Below, one piece after another: positions 1 through 7,323 of a stretch of 64,000 bases of DNA. Position 1 is the stretch's first letter; each line of letters opens with the position of its first letter. Source of the stretch: Phycisphaerae bacterium (GTDB taxonomy: Bacteria; Planctomycetota; Phycisphaerae; JAJVII01); contig JAJVII010000020.1 of assembly GCA_022072085.1 (NCBI GenBank), positions 62,001 to 126,000 of the forward strand. Direction: 5' to 3'. Under the pieces are notes generated by a model. It saw nothing but the letters and a program-made list of their open reading frames with translations. It was not told where the DNA came from and ran no database searches. The position numbers and the translations under genes were made by a program.

Positions 1-77
1 AGGAACGAGTGGTGGATGTTCACGATGCGCCGGGGGAAGCGATCGACGATGGCGTTCGCCGGATGCGGCGTTCTCAT
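1..77 (-). CDS. PurU-like formyltransferase fragment (runs off window)
   Basis: An ORF opens with an ATG that overlaps the nrnA stop (ATGA) and continues off the left edge, so 25 codons are visible. Residues 15-25 read PRRIVNIHHSF, close to the conserved NIHHSFLP segment of formyltetrahydrofolate deformylase (PurU), which hydrolyses 10-formyl-THF. In a normal PurU this motif lies more than halfway along the protein, after an ACT domain and half of the formyltransferase fold. Here it lies about 20 residues from the only available start, because the DNA upstream is the intact end of nrnA. The gene is therefore N-terminally truncated or rearranged. The identification rests on one short motif. 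Confidence 0.35.
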   Translation of the reverse strand, partial: MRTPHPANAIVDRFPRRIVNIHHSF

Positions 78-1051
78 GCAAGGGCGGCGGCGACGTGGGC
101 CTCAGCCGCCGACACGACGGCAGCGACCACTTCGTCGAATCGGCCCAGGATGCGGGCGCCGGCCGACTGGCGGTGCCCTCCGCCGTTGAACCGCTTCGCG
201 AGCGAGATGACCTCCGTGTCGCCCTTGCCGCGGAAGTTGATGCGGACGTTGCCGGGCTCGGCTTCGGAGAAGAGCATCGCCACCTGCACGCCGACGAGGT
301 TGCGCGGGACGGCGACCTGGTTGTCGATGTCCGACGCCGCGCAGCCGCTGGCGACGAACTCGCCGTGGCTGACCGTGGACCAGGCCAGGCGGCCGGCGGC
401 GGACAGCCTCGTGTTGTCGTAGACGGTCTTGAGCAGGCGGAACTCGGACATGGTCTGGCTGCGCACCAGCTTCTCGCCGAGCAGGGCGACGTCGGCGCCG
501 GCGCCGACCAGGCGGGCCGCCCCGGCCAGCGCCCGCTCGCTCACGCCCGGCAGCGAAAAGCCCAGCGTGTCCTCGTAGATGCCCGCGTAGAGCAGCGTGG
601 CGATGGGTGCGGTAATCGGCCAGCCCAGGGCCTCGAGCAGTTCCCCGACCAGTTCGCTGGTGCTGCCGGCCTCGGGGACGACCCAGTTGGCTGATCCGAA
701 CTTCTCGTTGGTCTGGTGGTGGTCGATGTTCAGCAGCGGCGGCGGGTCGGAGAGCGTGGCCAGTTTCTCCGGGGCGTTGATGCGTTTGGCGGCGGCGGTG
801 TCCAGGGCGACGATCCAGTCCGGCCGCGGCGAGTAGCCCCCGGCCCGCTCGACCTCGGCGGCGAACCCGGGCAGGAACGCCAGCCGCTGCGAGACGTCGC
901 CGTCGGACAGGATCACCCGCGGCCGCTTGCCGACGTTGCGCATCGCCAGGGCCAGCCCCAGCAGCGAGCCGATGCAGTCGGCGTCAGGAACCTGGTGCCC
1001 GACCAGCAGCGGGGCGTCCATCGTGCGCAGTGCGTCCAGGGCGTCGTTCAT
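74..1051 (-). CDS. nrnA: DHH/DHHA1 phosphoesterase, NrnA-type oligoribonuclease / pAp phosphatase
   Basis: The 325-residue protein has the bipartite NrnA plan. The N-terminal DHH domain shows His19-x3-Asp23-x-Asp25 (GHQVPDADCIGS), Asp84 and the DHH triad at 110-112, all metal ligands. The C-terminal DHHA1 domain carries the substrate-binding GGGHRQSAGA near residue 290. The family degrades nanoRNAs of 2-5 nt and dephosphorylates 3'-phosphoadenosine 5'-phosphate (pAp) to AMP in the cytoplasm. The length is typical and no key residue is missing. It begins 3 bases after the stop of a 92-residue ORF on the same strand, suggesting one transcript. pAp is a by-product of sulfate activation, and an APS kinase gene lies 3 kb away, but no operon links them. 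Confidence 0.9.
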   Translation of the reverse strand: MNDALDALRTMDAPLLVGHQVPDADCIGSLLGLALAMRNVGKRPRVILSDGDVSQRLAFLPGFAAEVERAGGYSPRPDWIVALDTAAAKRINAPEKLATLSDPPPLLNIDHHQTNEKFGSANWVVPEAGSTSELVGELLEALGWPITAPIATLLYAGIYEDTLGFSLPGVSERALAGAARLVGAGADVALLGEKLVRSQTMSEFRLLKTVYDNTRLSAAGRLAWSTVSHGEFVASGCAASDIDNQVAVPRNLVGVQVAMLFSEAEPGNVRINFRGKGDTEVISLAKRFNGGGHRQSAGARILGRFDEVVAAVVSAAEAHVAAALA

Positions 1052-1054
1052 CGT

Positions 1055-1333
1055 TCAGATCCCCGCCCCCCCGCCGAACCACTGCTCGGCGCCGGCGGTG
1101 TGCTCGCTGTCGGAAATGTAGAAGACCTGGAGCGAGTGCGGGTTGTATCCGACGCGCCGAAACGCGTGGCCGCCGAACTCGAACCGCGTGGGCCAGCCCG
1201 TGGGCAGGTCCTCCAGCGGCGCGGCGTCGTCGGGGGAGTAGGTGAAGGTGAGCAGTTCCGAGAGGATGCCCTCGGCCTCGAGTGCCGGCACGTGAACCTT
1301 GCCAAGATGTCTGGGTTGTCCGGAGTCTGTCAT
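1055..1333 (-). CDS. Hypothetical 92-residue protein upstream of nrnA
   Basis: Small soluble protein with no signal peptide or membrane segment and no family recognised. It contains an aromatic, acidic central part (LLTFTYSPDD, WPTRFEFGGHAFRRVGYNPHSLQVFYISD) and a Gly-rich end. It ends three bases before the nrnA ATG, so the two are probably co-transcribed and translationally coupled. A GGGAG sequence lies about 11 bases before the ATG. Compact spacing and GC-biased third positions support it as real, but the function is unknown. Confidence 0.6.
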   Translation of the reverse strand: MTDSGQPRHLGKVHVPALEAEGILSELLTFTYSPDDAAPLEDLPTGWPTRFEFGGHAFRRVGYNPHSLQVFYISDSEHTAGAEQWFGGGAGI

Positions 1334-1436
1334 GGTCTGGATGCTCCCGGCGGGCGCGACAGGCGGCCCGGTGGCTGTATCCTATTCGCCAAGGCCGGCG
1401 CGGCAAGGGGGCGCTGCGGAATTTGCGCAGAACGAG

Positions 1437-1463
1437 GGCCCCGACGACGGCGTCGTCGGGGCC
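1437..1463 (-). terminator. GC-rich hairpin downstream of the first PEP-CTERM gene
   Basis: Twelve perfectly paired bases (GGCCCCGACGAC with its complement) flank a 3-base loop. The hairpin lies about 40 bases after the stop of the minus-strand PEP-CTERM gene and is followed on that strand by CTCGTTCTG. The stem is strong but the T-tract is poor, so termination efficiency is uncertain. Confidence 0.5.
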
Positions 1464-1504
1464 TCTGCGCCTGGCAGTATGGCCGCATGTTTCCTGAAGT
1501 CGAA

Positions 1505-2311
1505 TCAACGCCCCTGCCGGCGGCGACGCGTGCCGCGAGCCAGCAGGCCCATGCCGCCCAGTCCGAGCAGCAGCATCGTGGCCGGCTCGGGCGCCGCGGC
1601 GAACTGGCTGTTGTGATCCAGGACCGCCCAGATGACGTTGTTGACGGTGTCCACGCCCCACGCGCCGAGGTCCATCGGCTGGCCGGCGTCGTCCCAGCTT
1701 CCCTGGTAGTTCTGCACGCCGACGTTCGTGCCGTTGTTGCCCAGGACGGCGTTCTCCCACATGGCGACGCCCTCGCCGCCGCCGTTGGGATTGAGCCAGT
1801 TGAGGTGAATACATCCGTTGGCGGCCTCGACCGCTTCGTCGAAGATCGCCCCGCCGTAGTCGTCATAGGACATCTGGAGCACGAAGACGTCGCCGGCGCC
1901 GACGCCCGAAATCTCCACGACATCGGTGCACAGTCCGAAGACGCCCTGGGAGATGAGCAGCGGGGGCTCGGTGGGCGAACCGCCCTCGGCGGTGAAGGTC
2001 TCGGCCTGCGTGCGGGTGCGCCAGGCGAACTGAACGGTCGCGCCACTGCCCGAGTTGTTGGTGCCGGCGAGAATCTCCACCGTGGTCCCAAGCAGCGGGC
2101 CGCCGCCCGGACCGTTGACGGTCGATGTGGCCTGCGAACCGACGCCCGCGTAGGACGCGCCGTTGGACACGACCTCGCTGACCGCCGATCCAAAGGTGTA
2201 CATGTCGTTGCTGTCGTCCGCAGCCGCCGACTGGATGGCGGCCTGGGCCGGCTGGGCCAGAATGACCGCGAGCACCGCCAACGCCGCCGCCCCCGCGCAA
2301 GTACGCCTCAT
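1505..2311 (-). CDS. PEP-CTERM sorting domain protein
   Basis: 268 residues. A Sec signal peptide (MRR start, hydrophobic to about residue 22, AQA|A cleavage site) precedes a Gly/Asn-rich, predicted beta-rich extracellular region. The end is a textbook PEP-CTERM tail: Pro-Glu-Pro (APEPATM), a hydrophobic segment LLLGLGGMGLLA, then a cluster of Arg. Such proteins are exported, processed by an exosortase at the PEP motif and usually delivered to the surface or exopolysaccharide matrix. No exosortase or EPS gene is in the window. Two other PEP-CTERM genes here share the tail but not the body. A perfect sigma-54 element lies 328 bases before the ATG (2639-2654), implying a long leader of about 315 nt. 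Confidence 0.85.
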   Translation of the reverse strand: MRRTCAGAAALAVLAVILAQPAQAAIQSAAADDSNDMYTFGSAVSEVVSNGASYAGVGSQATSTVNGPGGGPLLGTTVEILAGTNNSGSGATVQFAWRTRTQAETFTAEGGSPTEPPLLISQGVFGLCTDVVEISGVGAGDVFVLQMSYDDYGGAIFDEAVEAANGCIHLNWLNPNGGGEGVAMWENAVLGNNGTNVGVQNYQGSWDDAGQPMDLGAWGVDTVNNVIWAVLDHNSQFAAAPEPATMLLLGLGGMGLLARGTRRRRQGR

Positions 2312-2638
2312 CGCTGTCTCCTTAGAGCCAGCCCGCTCGTCCGGACATGCGTCGCGGGCGAAGAACGGGTTCGTGAATCAGGCCGATGCGCAACCGGAGC
2401 GCACCAAGACCCGTCTGCCCGCTGCGCGCGGACAGACATGCCCACCTGCTCACTCACTCTCTGGCTTCTGGCAGACAGACGGGTAGCCGGACACCGGCGG
2501 CCTGGCGGGCGCACCGACACCGCCACCATTTGGCATGAATTCCGGACAAGGAATGCATGCCGCCCTCTCAGAATCAGGCGATCAGGCGGATGCGAGTAGA
2601 CACACCGCCCAGATCGCCCTGGACGGAATTTGGATACA

Positions 2639-2654
2639 TGCAAACGGCGTGCCA
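2639..2654 (-). promoter_or_regulatory. Sigma-54 (-24/-12) promoter of the first PEP-CTERM gene
   Basis: On the minus strand the sequence reads TGGCAC-GCCGT-TTGCA, a full match to the RpoN consensus TGGCAC-N5-TTGCA with the invariant GG and GC in correct register. It points at the gene starting at 2311. Equivalent sites precede both other PEP-CTERM genes, which makes chance unlikely. Confidence 0.68.
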
Positions 2655-2764
2655 GAACAGGGCGGCGAAAGGGGCGAAACAAGAATCGTTCTAAGTCAAA
2701 TTATCCAAAAGCATTATGCAACCCGAAAAATGCGGCCTTTGGCGGCGATGAAGTCCGCGATTAT

Positions 2765-2822
2765 CGGATGTTGATTCCTCGCAACATCCGGCACGCCCAA
2801 TGCTGCTTTGACGCAACATCCG
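2765..2822 (-). promoter_or_regulatory. Candidate activator-binding repeats upstream of the sigma-54 site
   Basis: CGGATGTTG (2765-2773) forms a perfect 9-bp inverted repeat with CAACATCCG (2782-2790), and a third copy lies at 2814-2822. These are about 110-170 bp upstream of the -24 element, where enhancer-binding proteins normally sit. The same core word recurs upstream of the other two PEP-CTERM promoters. The inverted pair could alternatively act as an RNA hairpin for the gene ending at 2919. Confidence 0.4.
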
Positions 2823-2918
2823 AGCATGCCCCGGCTGGCCGCCGGTTCGGCGCGGGTCGAGCAGACCGCCACTTCTGCATTCGGCGGTAAAGGGTCCCGA
2901 GGCTGCCTGAGGGGTCTG

Positions 2919-3722
2919 TCAGGCGGCCCGCCGACGACGACGGCGTCGTCCCACGCCCATCAGACCCGCGCCCCCCAGGCCCAGCAGGGCCAGAGTGGCC
3001 GGCTCGGGCACGCTGGTGTCGGCGAACGCCCCGGTCTCGCCGGAATAGCCGCCGTTGACCGAAGCGAAACTGTAGGCCGTGCCCAGAGGATCGTAGCCCG
3101 CGGGCAGGAAGCCCGCGGGGCTGCCGACAAAGTCCACCTCGCCGCGCACGCCGGCCGACAGCCCGACCAGGCCGTAGTTGTTCGCCAACGCTCCGCCCAC
3201 GATGGTCCCGGTCGCCTCGACGGCGTAGGTCTGCGAGTCGGCGTAGCCGTAGAGCGCCGCGGCGTCCAGTTCCAGTGCCCACAGCAGGATGTTGGGCGTG
3301 TCGGGGGCCAGCGCGCCCCATATCTCCAGGTCTGCCCCGGCTTCGTTGCCGCCCGCGCCGGTCAGGCTGACCGTCAGCGGAGGCGGCGTCTCGTCATGGC
3401 CGGTGAACATGAGGCTCAGCCGCAGGTCTGCGCCATAGTAGGCGAACCCGTTGGTTGCCCCGTCCTCGTACCACAGCGGCGAGGGCAGGCCGCCCGGCCA
3501 GGGGACGTAGACCGTGGTCACATCGCCGTGGTTGGGATCGGACAGCGTGACCAGCGTGTCGGGGGCGGCGCCGTTGCTCGAAAGAGCGACGTTGGCCCCG
3601 AACTGGAAATCGATGTCGGTGAGAGTTGGCAGTATGGGCGCCGCGCAAGTCACAGCCGGCAAGGCAAGCAACAGGGCCACGGCCAAGACAGAACGGTAGC
3701 GCTGACCCGTAGAGGTAGACAT
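2919..3722 (-). CDS. PEP-CTERM sorting domain protein
   Basis: 267 residues. The signal peptide (hydrophobic SVLAVALLLALPAVTC, cleavage near CAA|P) is followed by a beta-rich Gly/Asp/Ala body with no recognised enzymatic motif. The C-terminus has VPEPATLALLGLGGAGLMG and then a run of eight Arg before AA. This is the exosortase recognition tail: PEP, transmembrane helix and basic stop. The likely role is a secreted surface or matrix protein. A consensus sigma-54 element lies 138 bases before the ATG. The Arg run is encoded by a short GAC/GTC-rich repeat that is almost self-complementary. Confidence 0.85.
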   Translation of the reverse strand: MSTSTGQRYRSVLAVALLLALPAVTCAAPILPTLTDIDFQFGANVALSSNGAAPDTLVTLSDPNHGDVTTVYVPWPGGLPSPLWYEDGATNGFAYYGADLRLSLMFTGHDETPPPLTVSLTGAGGNEAGADLEIWGALAPDTPNILLWALELDAAALYGYADSQTYAVEATGTIVGGALANNYGLVGLSAGVRGEVDFVGSPAGFLPAGYDPLGTAYSFASVNGGYSGETGAFADTSVPEPATLALLGLGGAGLMGVGRRRRRRRAA

Positions 3723-3859
3723 GGGGGGGCTCCTTCTCAGCTCACCCTTCTCATCAACTCGCGACGACCGGCCTGGTCGTTCCTTCTCACATAGAGGGCG
3801 CTGTCACGCGCAACGTCCCCCGACAGGCCTCTTGTCGCCTCTGGCCGAGGCGAGAACGC

Positions 3860-3875
3860 CGCAAATGGCGTGCCA
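3860..3875 (-). promoter_or_regulatory. Sigma-54 (-24/-12) promoter of the second PEP-CTERM gene
   Basis: The minus strand reads TGGCAC-GCCAT-TTGC-G, a perfect match in the core TGGCAC-N5-TTGC. The predicted transcript start would be near 3848, giving a leader of about 125 nt to the ATG at 3722. Confidence 0.68.
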
Positions 3876-3960
3876 GCGAAACAGAGACAAGGGAGAATGT
3901 GATTGAACAGCTTAAGCGAACAGGAGATATGGCGGAGAATTATTCTCTTTTGGGAGTCTC

Positions 3961-3994
3961 GCAACAGCGTCACTGTTGCAGGAAAGCAACATCC
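3961..3994 (-). promoter_or_regulatory. Candidate activator site (palindrome plus CAACATCC)
   Basis: GCAACAG-CGTCA-CTGTTGC is a perfect 7-bp palindrome (3961-3979). CAACATCC follows at 3987-3994. Both lie about 85-120 bp upstream of the sigma-54 element and share the CAACA core with sites upstream of the other PEP-CTERM promoters. Confidence 0.35.
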
Positions 3995-4086
3995 ATGTCG
4001 CCCAGGATCGACACTTGGGCGATTGTGCCCAGGCCCCGCGACCTGCGGAGACCGGGGACAAATCCGAGCCCGACCTGGCGGGCCGG

Positions 4087-4695
4087 TCACATGTAGCCGA
4101 TATCGCTGAGTCGTCGGCGGATCTGTTCCAACTCGTCCTCGGAGTATGGGCCCGCGGATTCCTCGGGCAGCCGGCCGAGCGTCTGGAGGCTGGCGACGAT
4201 CTGGTTCAGGCTCTCCCCGGCCGACTGCTGGTCGGTGTTCAGCAGCACCTCAGGCCGAAGCGGCTCTTCGTAGGGGGCGTTGATGCCGGCGACATTCTGG
4301 ATCTGGCCGGACTGGGCCTTCTCGAACAGCGAGTGGTCGTCCCGTCGCAGCAGTTCCTCCATCGAACAGCGGCAGTAGACTTCGACGAACTCGGCGACGT
4401 CGGCGCGGATCTCGCGGCGGAGGTCGCGGTAGGGCGAGATGGCCGACACGATCGCGATCACCCCGTTGCGGTTGAGCAGCTTGCACTCGTAGGCGATGCG
4501 GCGGAGGTTCTGCTCGACCTGCTCGCGGGTGAAGCCCAGGTCGCGGTTGAGCTGTTGGCGGATCTTGCCGCTGTCGAGCACCTCGACGCGCAGGCCCATC
4601 CCGGCCAGCCGGTCGCGGAGCATGCCGGCCAGCGTGCTCTTGCCCGAGCCGCTCAGACCCGTGAACCAGACGGTGAATGCCTTGGCGTCGCTCAT
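4087..4695 (-). CDS. cysC: Adenylylsulfate (APS) kinase
   Basis: 202 residues, the usual length. It phosphorylates APS to PAPS with ATP. The P-loop is GLSGSGKST near residues 11-19. The family signatures LGFTREQVEQNLRRIAYECKLL and AISPYRDLR, which bind APS and cover the active site, are present. I start at MSDAK (4695); the frame is open far upstream only as a shadow of the permease gene. The start lies 23 bases after the stop of the SLC13 transporter on the same strand, so uptake and activation of sulfate are probably co-expressed. ATP sulfurylase (cysD/N or sat) is not next to it. Confidence 0.9.
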   Translation of the reverse strand: MSDAKAFTVWFTGLSGSGKSTLAGMLRDRLAGMGLRVEVLDSGKIRQQLNRDLGFTREQVEQNLRRIAYECKLLNRNGVIAIVSAISPYRDLRREIRADVAEFVEVYCRCSMEELLRRDDHSLFEKAQSGQIQNVAGINAPYEEPLRPEVLLNTDQQSAGESLNQIVASLQTLGRLPEESAGPYSEDELEQIRRRLSDIGYM

Positions 4696-4718
4696 GTCGC
4701 GCTCCCGTTGAACGTCGC

Positions 4719-6173
4719 TTACCACAGGCTCAGTCCCACGATCGGCCACCATAGCAGCGCCACCAGCAGAAACGCCGCCAGCGCAATCGCCATCATCAGC
4801 AGGCCCGGACGCAGCACGTCGCGCATGCCGTAGTAGCCGCCGGAGTAGGCGATCGCGTTGGGCGGGCTGCTCATCGGCAGCGTGAACGCCAGCCCCGCGG
4901 GGATGGCCACTATGTAGACCATCGCGTGCGGCGAAATGCCGGTGACGCTGCACATCCCGAAGCCCGCCGGCAGAAGAATCGCCACCGCGGCCGTGTTGCT
5001 GACGGTCTCCGTGAGGGCGATCGTCACCACGGCCATCAGCACCAGCAGCGCCGCCGGCGGCATGCCCGAGGGAATCGCCGCGTGGGCCACGGTCGCCAGC
5101 GCCCCGGTCTCCTGCACCGCTCGGCCCAGCGCGACGGCGCCGCCGTACATCACGACCACGCCCCAGTTCACGTAGTGCTGGATGTCGTTCCATGTGACCA
5201 CCCGCAGCGCGAACACCGCGACGGCCGACAGGATGCTGATTCCCGCCAGGTCCAGCCGGATGCCCCATCGCCCGCCGTCGTGCCCGCCCAGCAGGATCCA
5301 CGCGGCAACGGTCAGCAGACCGATCGCCGCCAGCCGCCGCTCGCGGCCGCTCATCGGACCCAGCCCCGACACCTGCCGCGCCAGCAGTGTCCGGGCCCGC
5401 GTTACGTCGGTGACGTCCAGCCGCCCGCGCGTCAGGATCAGCAGGCCCGCCCCCAGCAGCAGCAGGACCACGGGCAGCGCCTTGATCATCCAGTCCAGGA
5501 ACGTCACCGGCACATACGCGGGCGTGCCGGCGTAGCTTTCGCGGAACAGCTCCAGCGCCAGCGGCGCCCGGGCCCCGCCCAGCAGCGTGCCCACCCCGCC
5601 GATCACGCTTCCCCAGGCCATCGCCAGGAACAGCTTGCGGGCAAGCGGCGAGCCGCGGCGGAGCTCCAGCCCCTCGGCGATGCCCAGCACCACCGGAAAC
5701 ATCATCGCCGCGACGGCGTGCTCGGGCATCCACAGCGCCAGGAACGCGGCGCTGGCCATCACCCCGGCGATCAGCCGGCGCGGCGAGCCCTCGAACCGCT
5801 CCAGCAGCCAGAGCGTCATGCGCTTGCTCAGGCCGGTCTGGATCATCGCCGCCGCCAGGATGAACACGCCCAGGATGAACAGCACCGCTGAGTTGCCGAA
5901 TTTGCTGAACGCCTGCGGCGCGTCCATGACCCCCAGCGCCGGCAGCAGCCCGATTGCAAGCAGACCCGTCGCCGCCAGTGGAATCAGGTTGCTCACCCAC
6001 AGCCCCAGGCAGAGACAGAAGACGGCCAGCGCGTTCTGCCCCGCGCGGTCCAGCCCCAGCACCGTCGGGCAGACCGCCAGCGCCGCCGCCGGTAGCAGGC
6101 CGGACAGAAACACCGCCCAGCGGATGATCCGGGCGACCTTCGGACGCCGCCGCGTTGTCGTCTGCTCGCTCAT
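4719..6173 (-). CDS. SLC13/DASS-family anion permease, probable sulfate transporter
   Basis: 484 residues with about a dozen hydrophobic segments spread over the whole length, in the inner membrane. The two-fold repeated DASS plan is visible: LWVSNLIPLAATGLLAIGLLP in the first half, and TETVSNTAAVAILLPAG followed by LPMSSPPNAIAYSGG near the end. These SNTA / PPNA-type loops form the Na+ and anion sites. The family moves sulfate or dicarboxylates. The adjacent APS kinase gene argues for sulfate, which is an inference from context. The divergent neighbour is a methyltransferase, so promoters for both should lie in 6174-6331. Confidence 0.82.
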   Translation of the reverse strand: MSEQTTTRRRPKVARIIRWAVFLSGLLPAAALAVCPTVLGLDRAGQNALAVFCLCLGLWVSNLIPLAATGLLAIGLLPALGVMDAPQAFSKFGNSAVLFILGVFILAAAMIQTGLSKRMTLWLLERFEGSPRRLIAGVMASAAFLALWMPEHAVAAMMFPVVLGIAEGLELRRGSPLARKLFLAMAWGSVIGGVGTLLGGARAPLALELFRESYAGTPAYVPVTFLDWMIKALPVVLLLLGAGLLILTRGRLDVTDVTRARTLLARQVSGLGPMSGRERRLAAIGLLTVAAWILLGGHDGGRWGIRLDLAGISILSAVAVFALRVVTWNDIQHYVNWGVVVMYGGAVALGRAVQETGALATVAHAAIPSGMPPAALLVLMAVVTIALTETVSNTAAVAILLPAGFGMCSVTGISPHAMVYIVAIPAGLAFTLPMSSPPNAIAYSGGYYGMRDVLRPGLLMMAIALAAFLLVALLWWPIVGLSLW

Positions 6174-6331
6174 GGGGCGATATCATACCCCGTCCCCCGA
6201 CCTCGAACACCATCGACCCTCAAAAATCGGGCGTGACAGGGACAAGACAGCCCGCGGCCCGGCGACCGGATTGACACTCGTCCTCGATCGTGTCAGTCTG
6301 TCGCTCGGAAGGGGCAAGGGGTCCGAGCGCG

Positions 6332-7138
6332 ATGGATGAGCGGCATGATCGGGACGAACTGCGGCGGCAGTGGCGGCAACTGGCGCCGGGCTGGGTGCGC
6401 GAGATGCGCGAGGGACGCAACGCGCCCCGCGCCGGGATGCTCGACGGCGCCATGCTCGAGGCCTGCGGGCCCGTCGCCGGGCTCCAGGTGCTGGACAGCG
6501 GATGCGGGGAAGGGCGGTTCGCCCGTATGCTCGCCGCCGCCGGCGCCCGGCGGGTGCTGGGGCTGGACGCGTGCGAGGCGATGATCGACGCCGCCCGCCA
6601 GCTCGCTTGCGGGCCCGACGAATACCGCGTCGCAGACGTCGAGGACCTGTCGTTCCTGCCCGACGCTTCGTTCGACCTGGCGGTCTCCTGCCTCAACCAG
6701 TGCGACCTGCCCGACTTCGCCGCCAACACGCGGGCGCTCTTCCGCGTCCTGCGCCCCGGCGGGCGGTTCGTCGTCGCCAACGTGCATCCGATGCGGTCCG
6801 CTGTCGGGGCCTGGCAGCGGGACGCCGGCGGCGCCAAGCAGCACGTGATCCTGGACAACTACTTCGACGAGTCGCAACGGCGATGGAAGATGCTGGGCGT
6901 CGAGATCACCAACTTTCATCGCACGCTGGGGACCTATCTGAACGCCTACCTCGACGCGGGCTTCGCGCTGTGCCGACTGATCGAGCCGACGGTCACCGAC
7001 GAGGCGCTCAAGGCCTACCCCGAGAATGACGACGAGCAGCGTGTCCCCAACTTCATCATCTTCGTGCTCGCCAAGCCGGAGCAGGGACTTGGCCGCCGTG
7101 GTGCTCGACCAGCACCTTGCCCGAGCCGTCGGGATTGA
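6332..7138 (+). CDS. Class I SAM-dependent methyltransferase
   Basis: 268 residues from MDERH. I prefer this ATG to the one at 6290 because a purine-rich GGGGCAAGGGG stretch lies just upstream. SAM-binding motif I is VLDSGCGEGRFARML (residues 53-67). The acidic end of strand 2 is LGLDACE, motif II includes SFDLAVSCLNQCDLPD, and post-motif III is LRPGGRFVVANVHP. This is the Methyltransf_11/UbiE-type fold. The substrate cannot be told from sequence. The last 80 bases overlap a decayed lipoprotein gene on the opposite strand, so the Arg/Pro-rich C-terminus may be a recent extension. Confidence 0.8.
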   Translation: MDERHDRDELRRQWRQLAPGWVREMREGRNAPRAGMLDGAMLEACGPVAGLQVLDSGCGEGRFARMLAAAGARRVLGLDACEAMIDAARQLACGPDEYRVADVEDLSFLPDASFDLAVSCLNQCDLPDFAANTRALFRVLRPGGRFVVANVHPMRSAVGAWQRDAGGAKQHVILDNYFDESQRRWKMLGVEITNFHRTLGTYLNAYLDAGFALCRLIEPTVTDEALKAYPENDDEQRVPNFIIFVLAKPEQGLGRRGARPAPCPSRRD

Positions 7139-7218
7139 TCGTGAATTCCTGCCGGACGCGGCAGCCGGCCAGCCAACAGAATCGCCGCGAGCAGCCAGTG
7201 CGTGCGCCGAACCGGCGT
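7056..7218 (-). pseudogene. Degraded lipoprotein gene (lost start, frameshift, truncated)
   Basis: One minus-strand frame encodes RTHWLLAAILLAG and the next frame continues with AGCRVRQEFTINPDGSGKV. Joined by a one-base shift near 7178, they give a lipoprotein signal peptide, a lipobox Cys and an NPDGSGKV segment of the kind that opens some secreted planctomycetal lipoproteins. An AGGAAAGG ribosome-binding site (7226-7233) sits 7 bases before an ACG where an ATG would be expected. The frame stops after about 30 further residues, inside the 3' end of the convergent methyltransferase gene. I infer three lesions. A sequencing error could explain only the frameshift. Confidence 0.45.
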
Positions 7219-7323
7219 GCGGTCGCCTTTCCTCGTGGGTGCGATGGACCGGCTGACGCGCTGTCGCCGGGACCAATCATAGGATCGGCCCGGCGCGCGG
7301 TCCACCGGCCGGCAGCCTTCACC

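Larger units (their letters stand above)
2312..2918. other. Gene-free stretch between two PEP-CTERM genes
   Basis: About 600 bases without a credible ORF. It holds the sigma-54 element and CAACATCCG-type repeats listed separately. An AT-richer patch at about 2690-2760 contrasts with the GC-rich surroundings. Nothing else is recognised. Confidence 0.6.
3723..4086. other. Gene-free stretch upstream of the second PEP-CTERM gene
   Basis: 364 bases without a convincing ORF. It contains the sigma-54 element at 3860-3875 and, about 85-120 bp further upstream, a palindrome and a CAACATCC copy. The short overlapping ORFs here lack ribosome-binding sites and coding bias. Confidence 0.6.

Noticed and set aside
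66-77. NrnA and cysC treated as one sulfur-metabolism operon
   Set aside because: pAp links the enzymes chemically, but two PEP-CTERM genes and their promoters lie between them.
716-2599. 627-codon plus-strand ORF
   Set aside because: Antisense to nrnA, the 92-residue ORF and the PEP-CTERM gene; Arg/Gly-rich composition with no domains. In high-GC DNA such long shadows are expected.
2919-2960. Self-complementary GACGACGACGGCGTCGTC as a terminator
   Set aside because: It lies inside the coding sequence for the Arg-rich PEP-CTERM tail.
4696-6213. Apparent long fusion of cysC to an upstream coding region
   Set aside because: The upstream part of this frame is a Gly/Ala/Arg shadow of the SLC13 permease. 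MSDAK is the natural start of the kinase.
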